DNA of 64,000 nucleotides from Ptiloglossa arizonensis (taxonomy: Eukaryota > Arthropoda > Insecta > Hymenoptera > Colletidae). The position numbers were made by a program, and so were the translations under genes. This document shows, piece after piece, positions 46,898-60,168 of the stretch. Numbering within the stretch: the first letter of the stretch is position 1; each line of letters starts with the position of its first letter. Under the pieces are notes generated by a model. It searched no databases. It worked only from the letters and a program-made list of their open reading frames with translations, and had not been told where the DNA came from. Where the stretch lies: positions 204,094 to 268,093 of the forward strand of contig NW_027479039.1 of assembly GCF_051014685.1 (NCBI RefSeq), written 5' to 3'.

Positions 46898-49551
46898 GTT
46901 AAGCGTTTGGAGCAGCAGAATTGCGAAAAATTTTTTGCCTTCTCTACCATTTCTTGGCTTCAAACTCCCATATCTCGCGAACGGATTGACCTAACCCAAA
47001 AATTCCTATTGCATCTGAAAGTAGAAACTCGCCCGATTACAACGGTATTTGTATTTTTTCCCTAGGCCATTCTGGTTAAGCGTTTGGAGCAGCAGAAGTG
47101 CGAAAAATTTGTTGTCTTCTCAACCATTTCTTAGCTTCAAACTCCTATATCTCGCGGACGGATTGACCAAACCCACATGTTCCTGCTGCGTCTGAAAGTA
47201 GAAACTCGCCCGATTACAACGGTATGTGTATTTTTTCCCTGGGCCATTCTGGTTAAGCGTTCGGAGCAGCAGAATTGCGAAAAATTTTTTGCCTTCTCAA
47301 CCATTTCTTGTCTTCAAACTCCCATATCTCGCGAACGGATTGATCTAACCCAAAAATTCCTATTGCATCTGAAAGTAGAAACTCGCCCTATTACAACGGT
47401 ATTTGTATTTTTTCCCTAGGCCATTCTGGTTAAGCGTTTGGAGCAGCAGAATTGCGAAAAATTTTTTGCCTTCTCAACCATTTCTTGGCTTCAAGCTCCC
47501 ATATCTCGCGAACGGATTGACCTAACCCAAAAATTCCTATTGCATCTGAAAGTAGAAAATCGCCCGATTACAACGGTATTTGTATTTTTTCCCTAGGCCA
47601 TTCTGGTTAAGCGTTTGGAGCAGCAGAAGTGCGAAAAATTTGTTGTCTTGTCAACCATTTCTTAGCTTCAGACTCCTATATCTCCCGAACGGATTGACCA
47701 AACCCAGATTTTCCTGCTGCGTCTGAAAGTAGAAACTCGCCCGATTACAACGGTATGTGTATTTTTTCCCTAGGCCATTCTGGTTAAGCGTTCGGAGCAG
47801 CAGAATTGCGAAAAATTTTTTGCCTTCTCAACCATTTCTTGTCTTCAAACTCCCATATCTCGCGAACGGATTGACCTAACCAAAAAATTCCTATTGCATC
47901 TGAAAGTAGAAACTCGCCCGATTACAACGGTATGTGTATGTTTTCCCTAGGCCATTCTGGTTAAGCGTTTGGAGCAGCAGAAGTGCGAAAAATTTGTTGT
48001 CTTCTCAACCATTTCTTAGCTTCAAACTCCCATATCTCGCGAACGGATTGACGTAACCCAAAAATTCCTGTTGCATCTGAAAGTAGAAACTCGCCCGATT
48101 ACAACGGTATGTGTATTTTTTCCCTAGGCCATTCTGGTTAAGCGTTTGGAACAGCAGAATTGCGAAAAATTTTTTGCCTTCTCAACCATTTCTTGTCTTC
48201 AAACTCCCATATCTCGCGAACGGATTGACCTAACCCAAAAATTCCTATTGCATCCGAAAGTAGAAACTCGACTGATTACAACGGTATGTGTATTTTTTCC
48301 CTAGGCCATTCTGGTTAAGCGTTTGGAGCAGCAGAATTGCGAAAAATTTTTTGCCTTCTCAACCATTTCTTGGCTTCAAACTCCCATAACTCGCGAACGG
48401 ATTGACCTAACCCAAAAATTCCTGTTGCATCTGAAAGTAGAAACTCGCCCGATTACAACGGTATTTGTATTTTTTCCCTAGGCCATTCTGGTTAAGCGTT
48501 TGGAGCAGCAGAAGTGCGAAAAATTTGTTGTCTTCTCAACCATTTCTTAGCTTCAAACTCCTATATCTCGCGAACGGATTGACCAAACCCAGATGTTCCT
48601 GCTGCGTCTGAAAGTAGAAACTCGCCCGATTACAACGGTATGTGTATTTTTTCCCTGGGCCATTCTGGTTAAGCGTTCGGAGCAGCAGAATTGCGAAAAA
48701 TTTGTTGTCTTCTCAACCATTTCTTAGCTTCAAACTCACATATCTCGCGAACGGATTGACGTAACCCAAAAATTCCTGTTGCATCTGAAAGTAGAAACTG
48801 GCCCGATTACAACGGTATGTGTATTTTTTCCCTAGTCCATTCTGGTTAAGCGTTTGGAACAGCAGAATTGCGAAAAATTTTTTGCCTTCTCAACCATTTC
48901 TTGTCTTCAAACTCCCATATCTCGCGAACGGATTGACATAACCCAAAAATTCCTATTGCATCCGAAAGTAGAAACTCGACTGATTACAACGGTATGTGTA
49001 TTTTTTCCCTAGGCCATTCTGGTTAAGCGTTTGGAGCAGCAGAATTGCGAAAAATTTTTTGCCTTCTCAACCATTTCTTGGCTTCAACTTCCATATCTCG
49101 CGAACGGATTGACCTAACCAAAAAATTCCTATTGCATCTGAAAGTAGAAACTCGCCCGATTACAACGGTATGTGTATGTTTTCCCTAGGCCATTCTGGTT
49201 AAGCGTTTGGAGCAGCAGAAGTGCGAAAAATTTGTTGTCTTCTCAACCATTTCTTAGCTTCAAACTCACATATCTCGCGAACGGATTGACGTAACCCAAA
49301 AATTCCTGTTGCATCTGAAAGTAGAAACTCGCCCGATTACAACGGTATGTGTATTTTTTCCCTAGTCCATTCTGGTTAAGCGTTTGGAACAGCAGAATTG
49401 CGAAAAATTTTTTGCCTTCTCAACCATTTCTTGTCTTCAAACTCCCATATCTCGCGAACGGATTGACCTAACCCAAAAATTCTAATTGCATCTGAAAGTA
49501 GAAACTCGCCCGATTACAACGGTATGTGTATTTTTTCCCTAGGCCATTCTG
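46898..49551 (+). repeat. 15-monomer HOR, copy 2 (2654 bp)
   Basis: This repeats 44244-46897 at an offset of 2654, including the 176-bp CAACTTCC monomer (49022) and the TTCTAATTGC monomer (49375). No difference was noticed by eye. It ends exactly where D1 class J begins. Confidence 0.94.
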
Positions 49552-52500
49552 GTTAAGCGTTTGGAGCAGCAGAATTGCGAAAAATTTTTTGCCTTCTCAA
49601 CCATTTCTTGGCTTGAAGCTCCCATATCTCGCGAACGGATTGACCTAACCCAAAAATTCCTATTGCATCTGAAAGTAGAAACTCGCCCGATCACAACGGT
49701 ATGTGTATTTTTTCCCTAGGCCATTCTGGTTAAGCGTTTGGAGCAGCAGAATTGCGAAAAATTTTTTGCCTTCTCTACCATTTCTTGGCTTCAAACTCCC
49801 ATATCTCGCGAACGGATTGACCTAACCCAAAAATTCCTATTGCATCTGAAAGTAGAAACTCGCCCGATTACAACGGTATTTGTATTTTTTCCCTAGGCCA
49901 TTCTGGTTAAGCGTTTGGAGCAGCAGAATTGCGAAAAATTTTTTGGCCTTCACAACCATTTCTTGGCTTCAAGCTCCCATATCTCGCGAACGGATTGACC
50001 TAACCCAAAAATTCCTATTGCATCTGAAAGTAGAAACTCGCCCGATTACAACGGTATTTGTATTTTTTCTCTAGGCCATTCTGGTTAAGCGTTTGGAGCA
50101 GCAGAATTGCGAAAAATTTGTTGTCTTGTCAACCATTTCTTAGCTTCAGACTCCTATATCTCGCGAACGGATTGACCAAACCCAGATTTTCCTGCTGCGT
50201 CTGAAAGTAGAAACTCGACCGATTACAACGGTATGTGTATTTTTTCCCTAGGCCATTCTGGTTAAGCGTTCGGAGCAGCAGAATTGCGAAAAATTTTTTG
50301 CCTTCTCAAACATTTCTTGTCTTCAAACTCCCATATCTCGCGAACGGATTGACCTAACCAAAAAATTCCTATTGCATCTGAAAGTAGAAACTCGCCCGAT
50401 TACAACGGTATGTGTATTTTTTCCCTAGGCCATTCTGGTTAAGCGTTTGGAGCAGCTGAATTGTGAAAAATTTTTTGCCTTCTCTACCATTTCTTGGCTT
50501 CAAACTCCCATATCTCGCGAACGGATTGACCTAACCCAAAAATTCCTATTGCATCTGAAAGTAGAAACTCGCCCGATTACAACGGTATGTGTATTTTTTC
50601 CCTAGGCCATTCTGGTTAAGCGTTTGGAGCAGCAGAATTGCGAAAAATTTTTTGCTTTCTCAACCATTTCTTGGCTTCAAACTCCCATATCTCGCGAACG
50701 GATTGACCTAACCCAAAAATTCCAATTGCATCTGAAAGTAGAAACTCGCCGATTACAACGGTATGTGTATTTTTTCCCTAGGCCATTCTGGTTTAGCGTT
50801 TGGAGCAGCAGAATTGCGAAAAAATTTTTGCCTTCTCAACCATTTCTTGGCTTGAAGCTCCCATATCTCGCGAACGGATTGACCTAACCCAAAAATTCCT
50901 ATTGCATCTGAAAGTAGAAACTCGCCCGATCACAACGGTATGTGTATTTTTTCCCTAGGCCATTCTGGTTAAGCGTTTGGAGCAGCAGAATTGCGAAAAA
51001 TTTCTTGCCTTCTCAACCATTTCTTGGCTTCAAGCTCCCATATCTCGCGAACGGATTGACCTAACCCAAAAATTCCTATTGCATCTGAAAGTAGAAACTC
51101 GCCCGATCACAACGGTATGTGTATTTTTTCCCTAGGCCATTCTGGTTAAGCGTTTGGAGAAGCAGAATTGCGAAAAATTTTTTGCCTTCTCTACCATTTC
51201 TTGGCTTCAAACTCCATATGTCGCGAACGGATTGACCTAACCCAAAAATTCCTATTCCATCTGAAAGTAGAAACTCGCCCGATTACAACGGTACTTGTAT
51301 TTTTTCCCTAGGCCATTCTGGTTAAGCGTTTGGAGCAGCAGAAGTGCGAAAAATTTGTTGTCTTGTCAACCATTTCTTAGCTTCAGACTCCTATATCTCG
51401 CGAACGGATTGACCAAACCCAGATTTTCCTGCTGCGTCTGAAAGTAGAACTCGCCCGATTACAACGGTATGTGTATTTTTTCCCTAGGCCATTCTGGTTA
51501 TGCGTTCGGAGCAGCAGAATTGCGATAAATTTTTTGCCTTCTCAAACATTTCTTGTCTTCAAACTCCCATATCTCGCGAACGGATTGACCTAACCAAAAA
51601 ATTCCTATTGCATCTGAAAGTAGAAACTCGCCCGATTACAACGGTATGTGTATTTTTTCCCTAGGCCATTCTGGTTAAGCGTTTGGAGCAGCAGAATTGC
51701 CAAAAATTTTTTGCCTTCTCAACCATTTCTTGGCTTCAAACTCCCATAACTCGCGAACGGATTGACCTAACCCAAAAATTCCTGTTGCGTCTGAAAGTAG
51801 AAACTCGCCCGGTTACAACGGTATGTGTATTTTTCCCTAGGCCATTCTGGTTAAGCGTTTGGAGCAGCAGAATTGCGAAAAATTTGTTGGCTTCTCAACC
51901 ATTTCTTGGCTTCAAGCTCCCATATCTCGCGAACGGATTGACCTAACCCAAAAATTCCTATTGCATCTGAAAGTAGAAACTCGCCCGATCACAACGGTAT
52001 GTGTATTTTTTCCCTAGGCCATTCTGGTTAAGCGTTTGGAGCAGCAGAATTGCGAAAAATTTTTTGCCTTCTCTACCATTTCTTGGCTTCAAACTCCCAT
52101 ATCTCGCGAACGGATTGACCTAACCCAAAAATTCCTATTGCATCTGAAAGTAGAAACTCGCCCGATTACAACGGTATTTGTATTTTTTCCCTAGGCCATT
52201 CTGGTTAATCGTTTGGAGCAGCAGAATTGCGAAAAATTTTTTGCCTTCACAACCATTTCTTGGCTTCAAGCTCCCATATCTCGCGAACGGATTGAACTAA
52301 CCCAAAAATTCCTATTGCATCTGAAAGTAGAAACTCGCCCGATTACGACGGTATTTGTATTTTTTCTCTAGGCCATTCTGGTTAAGCGTTTGGAGCAGCA
52401 GAAGTGCGAAAAATTTGTTGTCTTGTCAACCATTTCTTAGCTTCAGACTCCTATATCTCGCGAACGGATTGACCAAACCCAGATTTTCCTGCTGCGTCTG

Positions 52501-52557
52501 AAAGTAGAAACTCGCCCGATTACAACGGTATGTGTATGTTTTCCCTAGGCCATTCTG
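49552..52557 (+). repeat. D1 segment of the composite HOR, copy A (17 monomers)
   Basis: The order is J E F T G H I J K L T G N O E F T. Marks shared with the left D1 are GGTTTAGCG with the A6T5 tract (50791), GATAAATT (51497), TTGCCAAAA (51674), TTGTTGGC (51850) and GTTAATCG (52204). The last T (52381) ends TATGTTTTCC, a D2 tail, so it is the fusion point. Five monomers in this block differ by one base in homopolymer runs. Confidence 0.9.
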
Positions 52558-54149
52558 GTTAAGCGTTTGGAGCAGCAGAAGTGCGAAAAATTTGTTGTCT
52601 TCTCAACCATTTCTTAGCTTCAAACTCCCATATCTCGCGAACGGATTGACGTAACCCAAAAATTCCTGTTGCATCTGAAAGTAGAAACTCGCCCGATTAC
52701 AACGGTATGTGTATTTTTTCCCTAGGCCATTCTGGTTAAGCGTTTGGAACAGCAGAATTGCGAAAAATTTTTTGCCTTCTCAACCATTTCTTGTCTTCAA
52801 ACTCCCATATCTCGCGAACGGATTGACCTAACCCAAAAATTCCTATTGCATCCGAAAGTAGAAACTCGACTGATTACAACGGTATGTGTATTTTTTCCCT
52901 AGGCCATTCTGGTTAAGCGTTTGGAGCAGCAGAATTGCGAAAAATTTTTTGCCTTCTCAACCATTTCTTGGCTTCAAACTCCCATAACTCGCGAACGGAT
53001 TGACCTAACCCAAAAATTCCTGTTGCATCTGAAAGTAGAAACTCGCCCGATTACAACGGTATTTGTATTTTTTCCCTAGGCCATTCTGGTTAAGCGTTTG
53101 GAGCAGCAGAAGTGCGAAAAATTTGTTGTCTTCTCAACCATTTCTTAGCTTCAAACTCCTATATCTCGCGAACGGATTGACCAAACCCAGATGTTCCTGC
53201 TGCGTCTGAAAGTAGAAACTCGCCCGATTACAACGGTATGTGTATTTTTTCCCTGGGCCATTCTGGTTAAGCGTTCGGAGCAGCAGAATTGCGAAAAATT
53301 TGTTGTCTTCTCAACCATTTCTTAGCTTCAAACTCACATATCTCGCGAACGGATTGACGTAACCCAAAAATTCCTGTTGCATCTGAAAGTAGAAACTGGC
53401 CCGATTACAACGGTATGTGTATTTTTTCCCTAGTCCATTCTGGTTAAGCGTTTGGAACAGCAGAATTGCGAAAAATTTTTTGCCTTCTCAACCATTTCTT
53501 GTCTTCAAACTCCCATATCTCGCGAACGGATTGACATAACCCAAAAATTCCTATTGCATCCGAAAGTAGAAACTCGACTGATTACAACGGTATGTGTATT
53601 TTTTCCCTAGGCCATTCTGGTTAAGCGTTTGGAGCAGCAGAATTGCGAAAAATTTTTTGCCTTCTCAACCATTTCTTGGCTTCAACTTCCATATCTCGCG
53701 AACGGATTGACCTAACCAAAAAATTCCTATTGCATCTGAAAGTAGAAACTCGCCCGATTACAACGGTATGTGTATGTTTTCCCTAGGCCATTCTGGTTAA
53801 GCGATTGGAGCAGCAGAAGTGCGAAAAATTTGTTGTCTTCTCAACCATTTCTTAGCTTCAAACTCACATATCTCGCGAACGGATTGACGTAACCCAAAAA
53901 TTCCTGTTGCATCTGAAAGTAGAAACTCGCCCGATTACAACGGTATGTGTATTTTTTCCCTAGTCCATTCTGGTTAAGCGTTTGGAACAGCAGAATTGCG
54001 AAAAATTTTTTGCCTTCTCAACCATTTCTTGTCTTCAAACTCCCATATCTCGCGAACGGATTGACCTAACCCAAAAATTCTAATTGCATCTGAAAGTAGA
54101 AACTCGCCCGATTACAACGGTATGTGTATTTTTTCCCTAGGCCATTCTG
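52558..54149 (+). repeat. D2 segment of the composite HOR, copy B (9 monomers)
   Basis: This repeats 47960-49551: GACGTAACC, GGAACAGCAG/CGACTG, CATAAC, ACTCCTAT, AAACTGGCCC, GACATAACC, CAACTTCC (176 bp), ACTCACAT with GCGATTGG, and TTCTAATTGC. GCGATTGG at 53796 is a new mark shared only with 56805. Confidence 0.92.
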
Positions 54150-55742
54150 GTTAAGCGTTTGGAGCAGCAGAATTGCGAAAAATTTTTTGCCTTCTCAACC
54201 ATTTCTTGGCTTGAAGCTCCCATATCTCGCGAACGGATTGACCTAACCCAAAAATTCCTATTGCATCTGAAAGTAGAAACTCGCCCGATCACAACGGTAT
54301 GTGTATTTTTTCCCTAGGCCATTCTGGTTAAGCGTTTGGAGCAGCAGAATTGCGAAAAATTTTTTGCCTTCTCTACCATTTCTTGGCTTCAAACTCCCAT
54401 ATCTCGCGAACGGATTGACCTAACCCAAAAATTCCTATTGCATCTGAAAGTAGAAACTCGCCCGATTACAACGGTATTTGTATTTTTTCCCTAGGCCATT
54501 CTGGTTAAGCGTTTGGAGCAGCAGAATTGCGAAAAATTTTTTGCCTTCACAACCATTTCTTGGCTTCAAGCTCCCATATCTCGCGAACGGATTGACCTAA
54601 CCCAAAAATTCCTATTGCATCTGAAAGTAGAAACTCGCCCGATTACAACGGTATTTGTCTTTTTTCTCTAGGCCATTCTGGTTAAGCGTTTGGAGCAGCA
54701 GAATTGCGAAAAATTTGTTGTCTTGTCAACCATTTCTTAGCTTCAGACTCCTATATCTCGCGAACGGATTGACCAAACCCAGATTTTCCTGCTGCGCCTG
54801 AAAGTAGAAACTCGACCGATTACAACGGTATGTGTATTTTTTCCCTAGGCCATTCTGGTTAAGCGTTCGGAGCAGCAGAATTGCGAAAAATTTTTTGCCT
54901 TCTCAAACATTTCTTGTCTTCAAACTCCCATATCTCGCGAACGGATTGACCTAACCAAAAAATTCCTATTGCATCTGAAAGTAGAAACTCGCCCGATTAC
55001 AACGGTATGTGTATTTTTTCCCTAGGCCATTCTGGTTAAGCGTTTGGAGCAGCTGAATTGTGAAAAATTTTTTGCCTTCTCTACCATTTCTTGGCTTCAA
55101 ACTCCCATATCTCGCGAACGGATTGACCTAACCCAAAAATTCCTATTGCATCTGAAAGTAGAAACTCGCCCGATTACAACGGTATGTGTATTTTTTCCCT
55201 AGGCCATTCTGGTTAAGCGTTTGGAGCAGCAGAATTGCGAAAAATTTTTTGCTTTCTCAACCATTTCTTGGCTTCAAACTCCCATATCTCGCGAACGGAT
55301 TGACCTAACCCAAAAATTCCAATTGCATCTGAAAGTAGAAACTCGCCCGATTACAACGGTATGTGTATTTTTTCCCTAGGCCATTCTGGTTAAGCGTTTG
55401 GAGCAGCAGAATTGCGAAAAATTTCTTGCCTTCTCAACCATTTCTTGGCTTCAAGCTCCCATATCTCGCGAACGGATTGACCTAACCCAAAAATTCCTAT
55501 TGCATCTGAAAGTAGAAACTCGCCCGATCACAACGGTATGTGTATTTTTTCCCTAGGCCATTCTGGTTAAGCGTTTGGAGAAGCAGAATTGCGAAAAATT
55601 TTTTGCCTTCTCTACCATTTCTTGGCTTCAAACTCCCATATGTCGCGAACGGATTGACCTAACCCAAAAATTCCTATTCCATCTGAAAGTAGAAACTCGC
55701 CCGATTACAACGGTACTTGTATTTTTTCCCTAGGCCATTCTG
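54150..55742 (+). repeat. D1 segment of the composite HOR, copy B (9 monomers, 1593 bp)
   Basis: The order is J E F T G H I K L. It lacks the second J and the T G N O E F T that follow in copies A and C. T carries CTGCGCCTG (54681), shared only with 57691. L ends TACTTG and is followed directly by a D2 monomer. Confidence 0.9.
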
Positions 55743-57159
55743 GTTAAGCGTTTGGAACAGCAGAATTGCGAAAAATTTTTTGCCTTCTCAACCATTTCTT
55801 GTCTTCAAACTCCCATATCTCGCGAACGGATTGACCTAACCCAAAAATTCCTATTGCATCCGAAAGTAGAAACTCGACTGATTACAACGGTATGTGTATT
55901 TTTTCCCTAGGCCATTCTGGTTAAGCGTTTGGAGCAGCAGAATTGCGAAAAATTTTTTGCCTTCTCAACCATTTCTTGGCTTCAAACTCCCATAACTCGC
56001 GAACGGATTGACCTAACCCAAAAATTCCTGTTGCATCTGAAAGTAGAAACTCGCCCGATTACAACGGTATTTGTATTTTTTCCCTAGGCCATTCTGGTTA
56101 AGCGTTTGGAGCAGCAGAAGTGCGAAAAATTTGTTGTCTTCTCAACCATTTCTTAGCTTCAAACTCCTATATCTCGCGAACGGATTGACCAAACCCAGAT
56201 GTTCCTGCTGCGTCTGAAAGTAGAAACTCGCCCGATTACAACGGTATGTGTATTTTTTCCCTGGGCCATTCTGGTTAAGCGTTCGGAGCAGCAGAATTGC
56301 GAAAAATTTGTTGTCTTCTCAACCATTTCTTAGCTTCAAACTCACATATCTCGCGAACGGATTGACGTAACCCAAAAATTCCTGTTGCATCTGAAAGTAG
56401 AAACTGGCCCGATTACAACGGTATGTGTATTTTTTCCCTAGTCCATTCTGGTTAAGCGTTTGGAACAGCAGAATTGCGAAAAATTTTTTGCCTTCTCAAC
56501 CATTTCTTGTCTTCAAACTCCCATATCTCGCGAACGGATTGACATAACCCAAAAATTCCTATTGCATCCGAAAGTAGAAACTCGACTGATTACAACGGTA
56601 TGTGTATTTTTTCCCTAGGCCATTCTGGTTAAGCGTTTGGAGCAGCAGAATTGCGAAAAATTTTTTGCCTTCTCAACCATTTCTTGGCTTCAACTTCCAT
56701 ATCTCGCGAACGGATTGACCTAACCAAAAAATTCCTATTGCATCTGAAAGTAGAAAACTCGCCCGATTACAACGGTATGTGTATGTTTTCCCTAGGCCAT
56801 TCTGGTTAAGCGATTGGAGCAGCAGAAGTGCGAAAAATTTGTTGTCTTCTCAACCATTTCTTAGCTTCAAACTCACATATCTCGCGAACGGATTGACGTA
56901 ACCCAAAAATTCCTGTTGCATCTGAAAGTAGAAACTCGCCCGATTACAACGGTATGTGTATTTTTTTCCCTAGTCCATTCTGGTTAAGCGTTTGGAACAG
57001 CAGAATTGCGAAAAATTTTTTGCCTTCTCAACCATTTCTTGTCTTCAAACTCCCATATCTCGCGAACGGATTGACCTAACCCAAAAATTCTAATTGCATC
57101 TGAAAGTAGAAACTCGCCCGATTACAACGGTATGTGTATTTTTTCCCTAGGCCATTCTG
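55743..57159 (+). repeat. D2 segment of the composite HOR, copy C (8 monomers)
   Basis: This repeats 52735-54149 (GGAACAGCAG/CGACTG through TTCTAATTGC) without the leading GACGTAACC monomer. The CAACTTCC monomer has regained 177 bp through an extra A in GAAAACTC, and 56805 has an extra T in its T run. Confidence 0.9.
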
Positions 57160-60100
57160 GTTAAGCGTTTGGAGCAGCAGAATTGCGAAAAATTTTTTGC
57201 CTTCTCAACCATTTCTTGGCTTGAAGCTCCCATATCTCGCGAACGGATTGACCTAACCCAAAAATTCCTATTGCATCTGAAAGTAGAAACTCGCCCGATC
57301 ACAACGGTATGTGTATTTTTTCCCTAGGCCATTCTGGTTAAGCGTTTGGAGCAGCAGAATTGCGAAAAATTTTTTGCCTTCTCTACCATTTCTTGGCTTC
57401 AAACTCCCATATCTCGCGAACGGATTGACCTAACCCAAAAATTCCTATTGCATCTGAAAGTAGAAACTCGCCCGATTACAACGGTATTTGTATTTTTTCC
57501 CTAGGCCATTCTGGTTAAGCGTTTGGAGCAGCAGAATTGCGAAAAATTTTTTGCCTTCACAACCATTTCTTGGCTTCAAGCTCCCATATCTCGCGAACGG
57601 ATTGACCTAACCCAAAAATTCCTATTGCATCTGAAAGTAGAAACTCGCCCGATTACAACGGTATTTGTCTTTTTTCTCTAGGCCATTCTGGTTAAGCGTT
57701 TGGAGCAGCAGAATTGCGAAAATTTGTTGTCTTGTCAACCATTTCTTAGCTTCAGACTCCTATATCTCGCGAACGGATTGACCAAACCCAGATTTTCCTG
57801 CTGCGCCTGAAAGTAGAAACTCGACCGATTACAACGGTATGTGTATTTTTTCCCTAGGCCATTCTGGTTAAGCGTTCGGAGCAGCAGAATTGCGAAAAAT
57901 TTTTTGCCTTCTCAAACATTTCTTGTCTTCAAACTCCCATATCTCGCGAACGGATTGACCTAACCAAAAAATTCCTATTGCATCTGAAAGTAGAAACTCG
58001 CCCGATTACAACGGTATGTGTATTTTTTTCCCTAGGCCATTCTGGTTAAGCGTTTGGAGCAGCTGAATTGTGAAAAATTTTTTGCCTTCTCTACCATTTC
58101 TTGGCTTCAAACTCCCATATCTCGCGAACGGATTGACCTAACCCAAAAATTCCTATTGCATCTGAAAGTAGAAACTCGCCCGATTACAACGGTATGTGTA
58201 TTTTTTCCCTAGGCCATTCTGGTTAAGCGTTTGGAGCAGCAGAATTGCGAAAAATTTTTTGCTTTCTCAACCATTTCTTGGCTTCAAACTCCCATATCTC
58301 GCGAACGGATTGACCTAACCCAAAAATTCCAATTGCATCTGAAAGTAGAAACTCGCCCGATTACAACGGTATGTGTATTTTTTCCCTAGGCCATTCTGGT
58401 TTAGCGTTTGGAGCAGCAGAATTGCGAAAAAATTTTTGCCTTCTCAACCATTTCTTGGCTTGAAGCTCCCATATCTCGCGAACGGATTGACCTAACCCAA
58501 AAATTCCTATTGCATCTGAAAGTAGAAACTCGCCCGATCACAACGGTATGTGTATTTTTTCCCTAGGCCATTCTGGTTAAGCGTTTGGAGCAGCAGAATT
58601 GCGAAAAATTTCTTGCCTTCTCAACCATTTCTTGGCTTCAAGCTCCCATATCTCGCGAACGGATTGACCTAACCCAAAAATTCCTATTGCATCTGAAAGT
58701 AGAAACTCGCCCGATCACAACGGTATGTGTATTTTTTCCCTAGGCCATTCTGGTTAAGCGTTTGGAGAAGCAGAATTGCGAAAAATTTTTTGCCTTCTCT
58801 ACCATTTCTTGGCTTCAAACTCCCATATGTCGCGAACGGATTGACCTAACCCAAAAATTCCTATTCCATCTGAAAGTAGAAACTCGTCCGATTACAACGG
58901 TACTTGTATTTTTTCCCTAGGCCATTCTGGTTAAGCGTTTGGAGCAGCAGAAGTGCGAAAAATTTGTTGTCTTGTCAACCATTTCTTAGCTTCAGACTCC
59001 TATATCTCGCGAACGGATTGACCAAACCCAGATTTTCCTGCTGCGTCTGAAAGTAGAAACTCGCCCGATTACAACGGTATGTGTATTTTTTCCCTAGGCC
59101 ATTCTGGTTATGCGTTCGGAGCAGCAGAATTGCGATAAATTTTTTGCCTTCTCAAACATTTCTTGTCTTCAAACTCCCATATCTCGCGAACGGATTGACC
59201 TAACCAAAAAATTCCTATTGCATCTGAAAGTAGAAACTCGCCCGATTACAACGGTATGTGTATTTTTTCCCTAGGCCATTCTGGTTAAGCGTTTGGAGCA
59301 GCAGAATTGCCAAAATTTTTTGCCTTCTCAACCATTTCTTGGCTTCAAACTCCCATAACTCGCGAACGGATTGACCTAACCCAAAAATTCCTGTTGCGTC
59401 TGAAAGTAGAAACTCGCCCGGTTACAACGGTATGTGTATTTTTTCCCTAGGCCATTCTGGTTAAGCGTTTGGAGCAGCAGAATTGCGAAAAATTTGTTGG
59501 CTTCTCAACCATTTCTTGGCTTCAAGCTCCCATATCTCGCGAACGGATTGACCTAACCCAAAAATTCCTATTGCATCTGAAAGTAGAAACTCGCCCGATC
59601 ACAACGGTATGTGTATTTTTTCCCTAGGCCATTCTGGTTAAGCGTTTGGAGCAGCAGAATTGCGAAAAATTTTTTGCCTTCTCTACCATTTCTTGGCTTC
59701 AAACTCCCATATCTCGCGAACGGATTGACCTAACCCAAAAATTCCTATTGCATCTGAAAGTAGAAACTCGCCCGATTACAACGGTATTTGTATTTTTTCC
59801 CTAGGCCATTCTGGTTAATCGTTTGGAGCAGCAGAATTGCGAAAAATTTTTTGCCTTCACAACCATTTCTTGGCTTCAAGCTCCCATATCTCGCGAACGG
59901 ATTGAACTAACCCAAAAAATTCCTATTGCATCTGAAAGTAGAAACTCGCCCGATTACAACGGTATTTGTATTTTTTCTCTAGGCCATTCTGGTTAAGCGT
60001 TTGGAGCAGCAGAAGTGCGAAAAATTTGTTGTCTTGTCAACTATTTCTTAGCTTCAGACTCCTATATCTCGCGAACGGATTGACCAAACCCAGATTTTCC

Positions 60101-60168
60101 TGCTGCGTCTGAAAGTAGAAACTCGACCGATTACAACGGTATGTGTATTTTTTCCCTAGGCCATTCTG
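57160..60168 (+). repeat. D1 segment of the composite HOR, copy C (J E F T G H I J K L T G N O E F T)
   Basis: This is the same 17-monomer order as 49552-52557 at an offset of about 7608. Unlike copy A, its last T (59992) keeps the D1 tail (CTCGACC, TATGTG) and D1 continues. Copy A was therefore cut by a D2 fusion at that T while copy C was not. Several one-base length changes in homopolymers are private to this copy. Confidence 0.9.
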
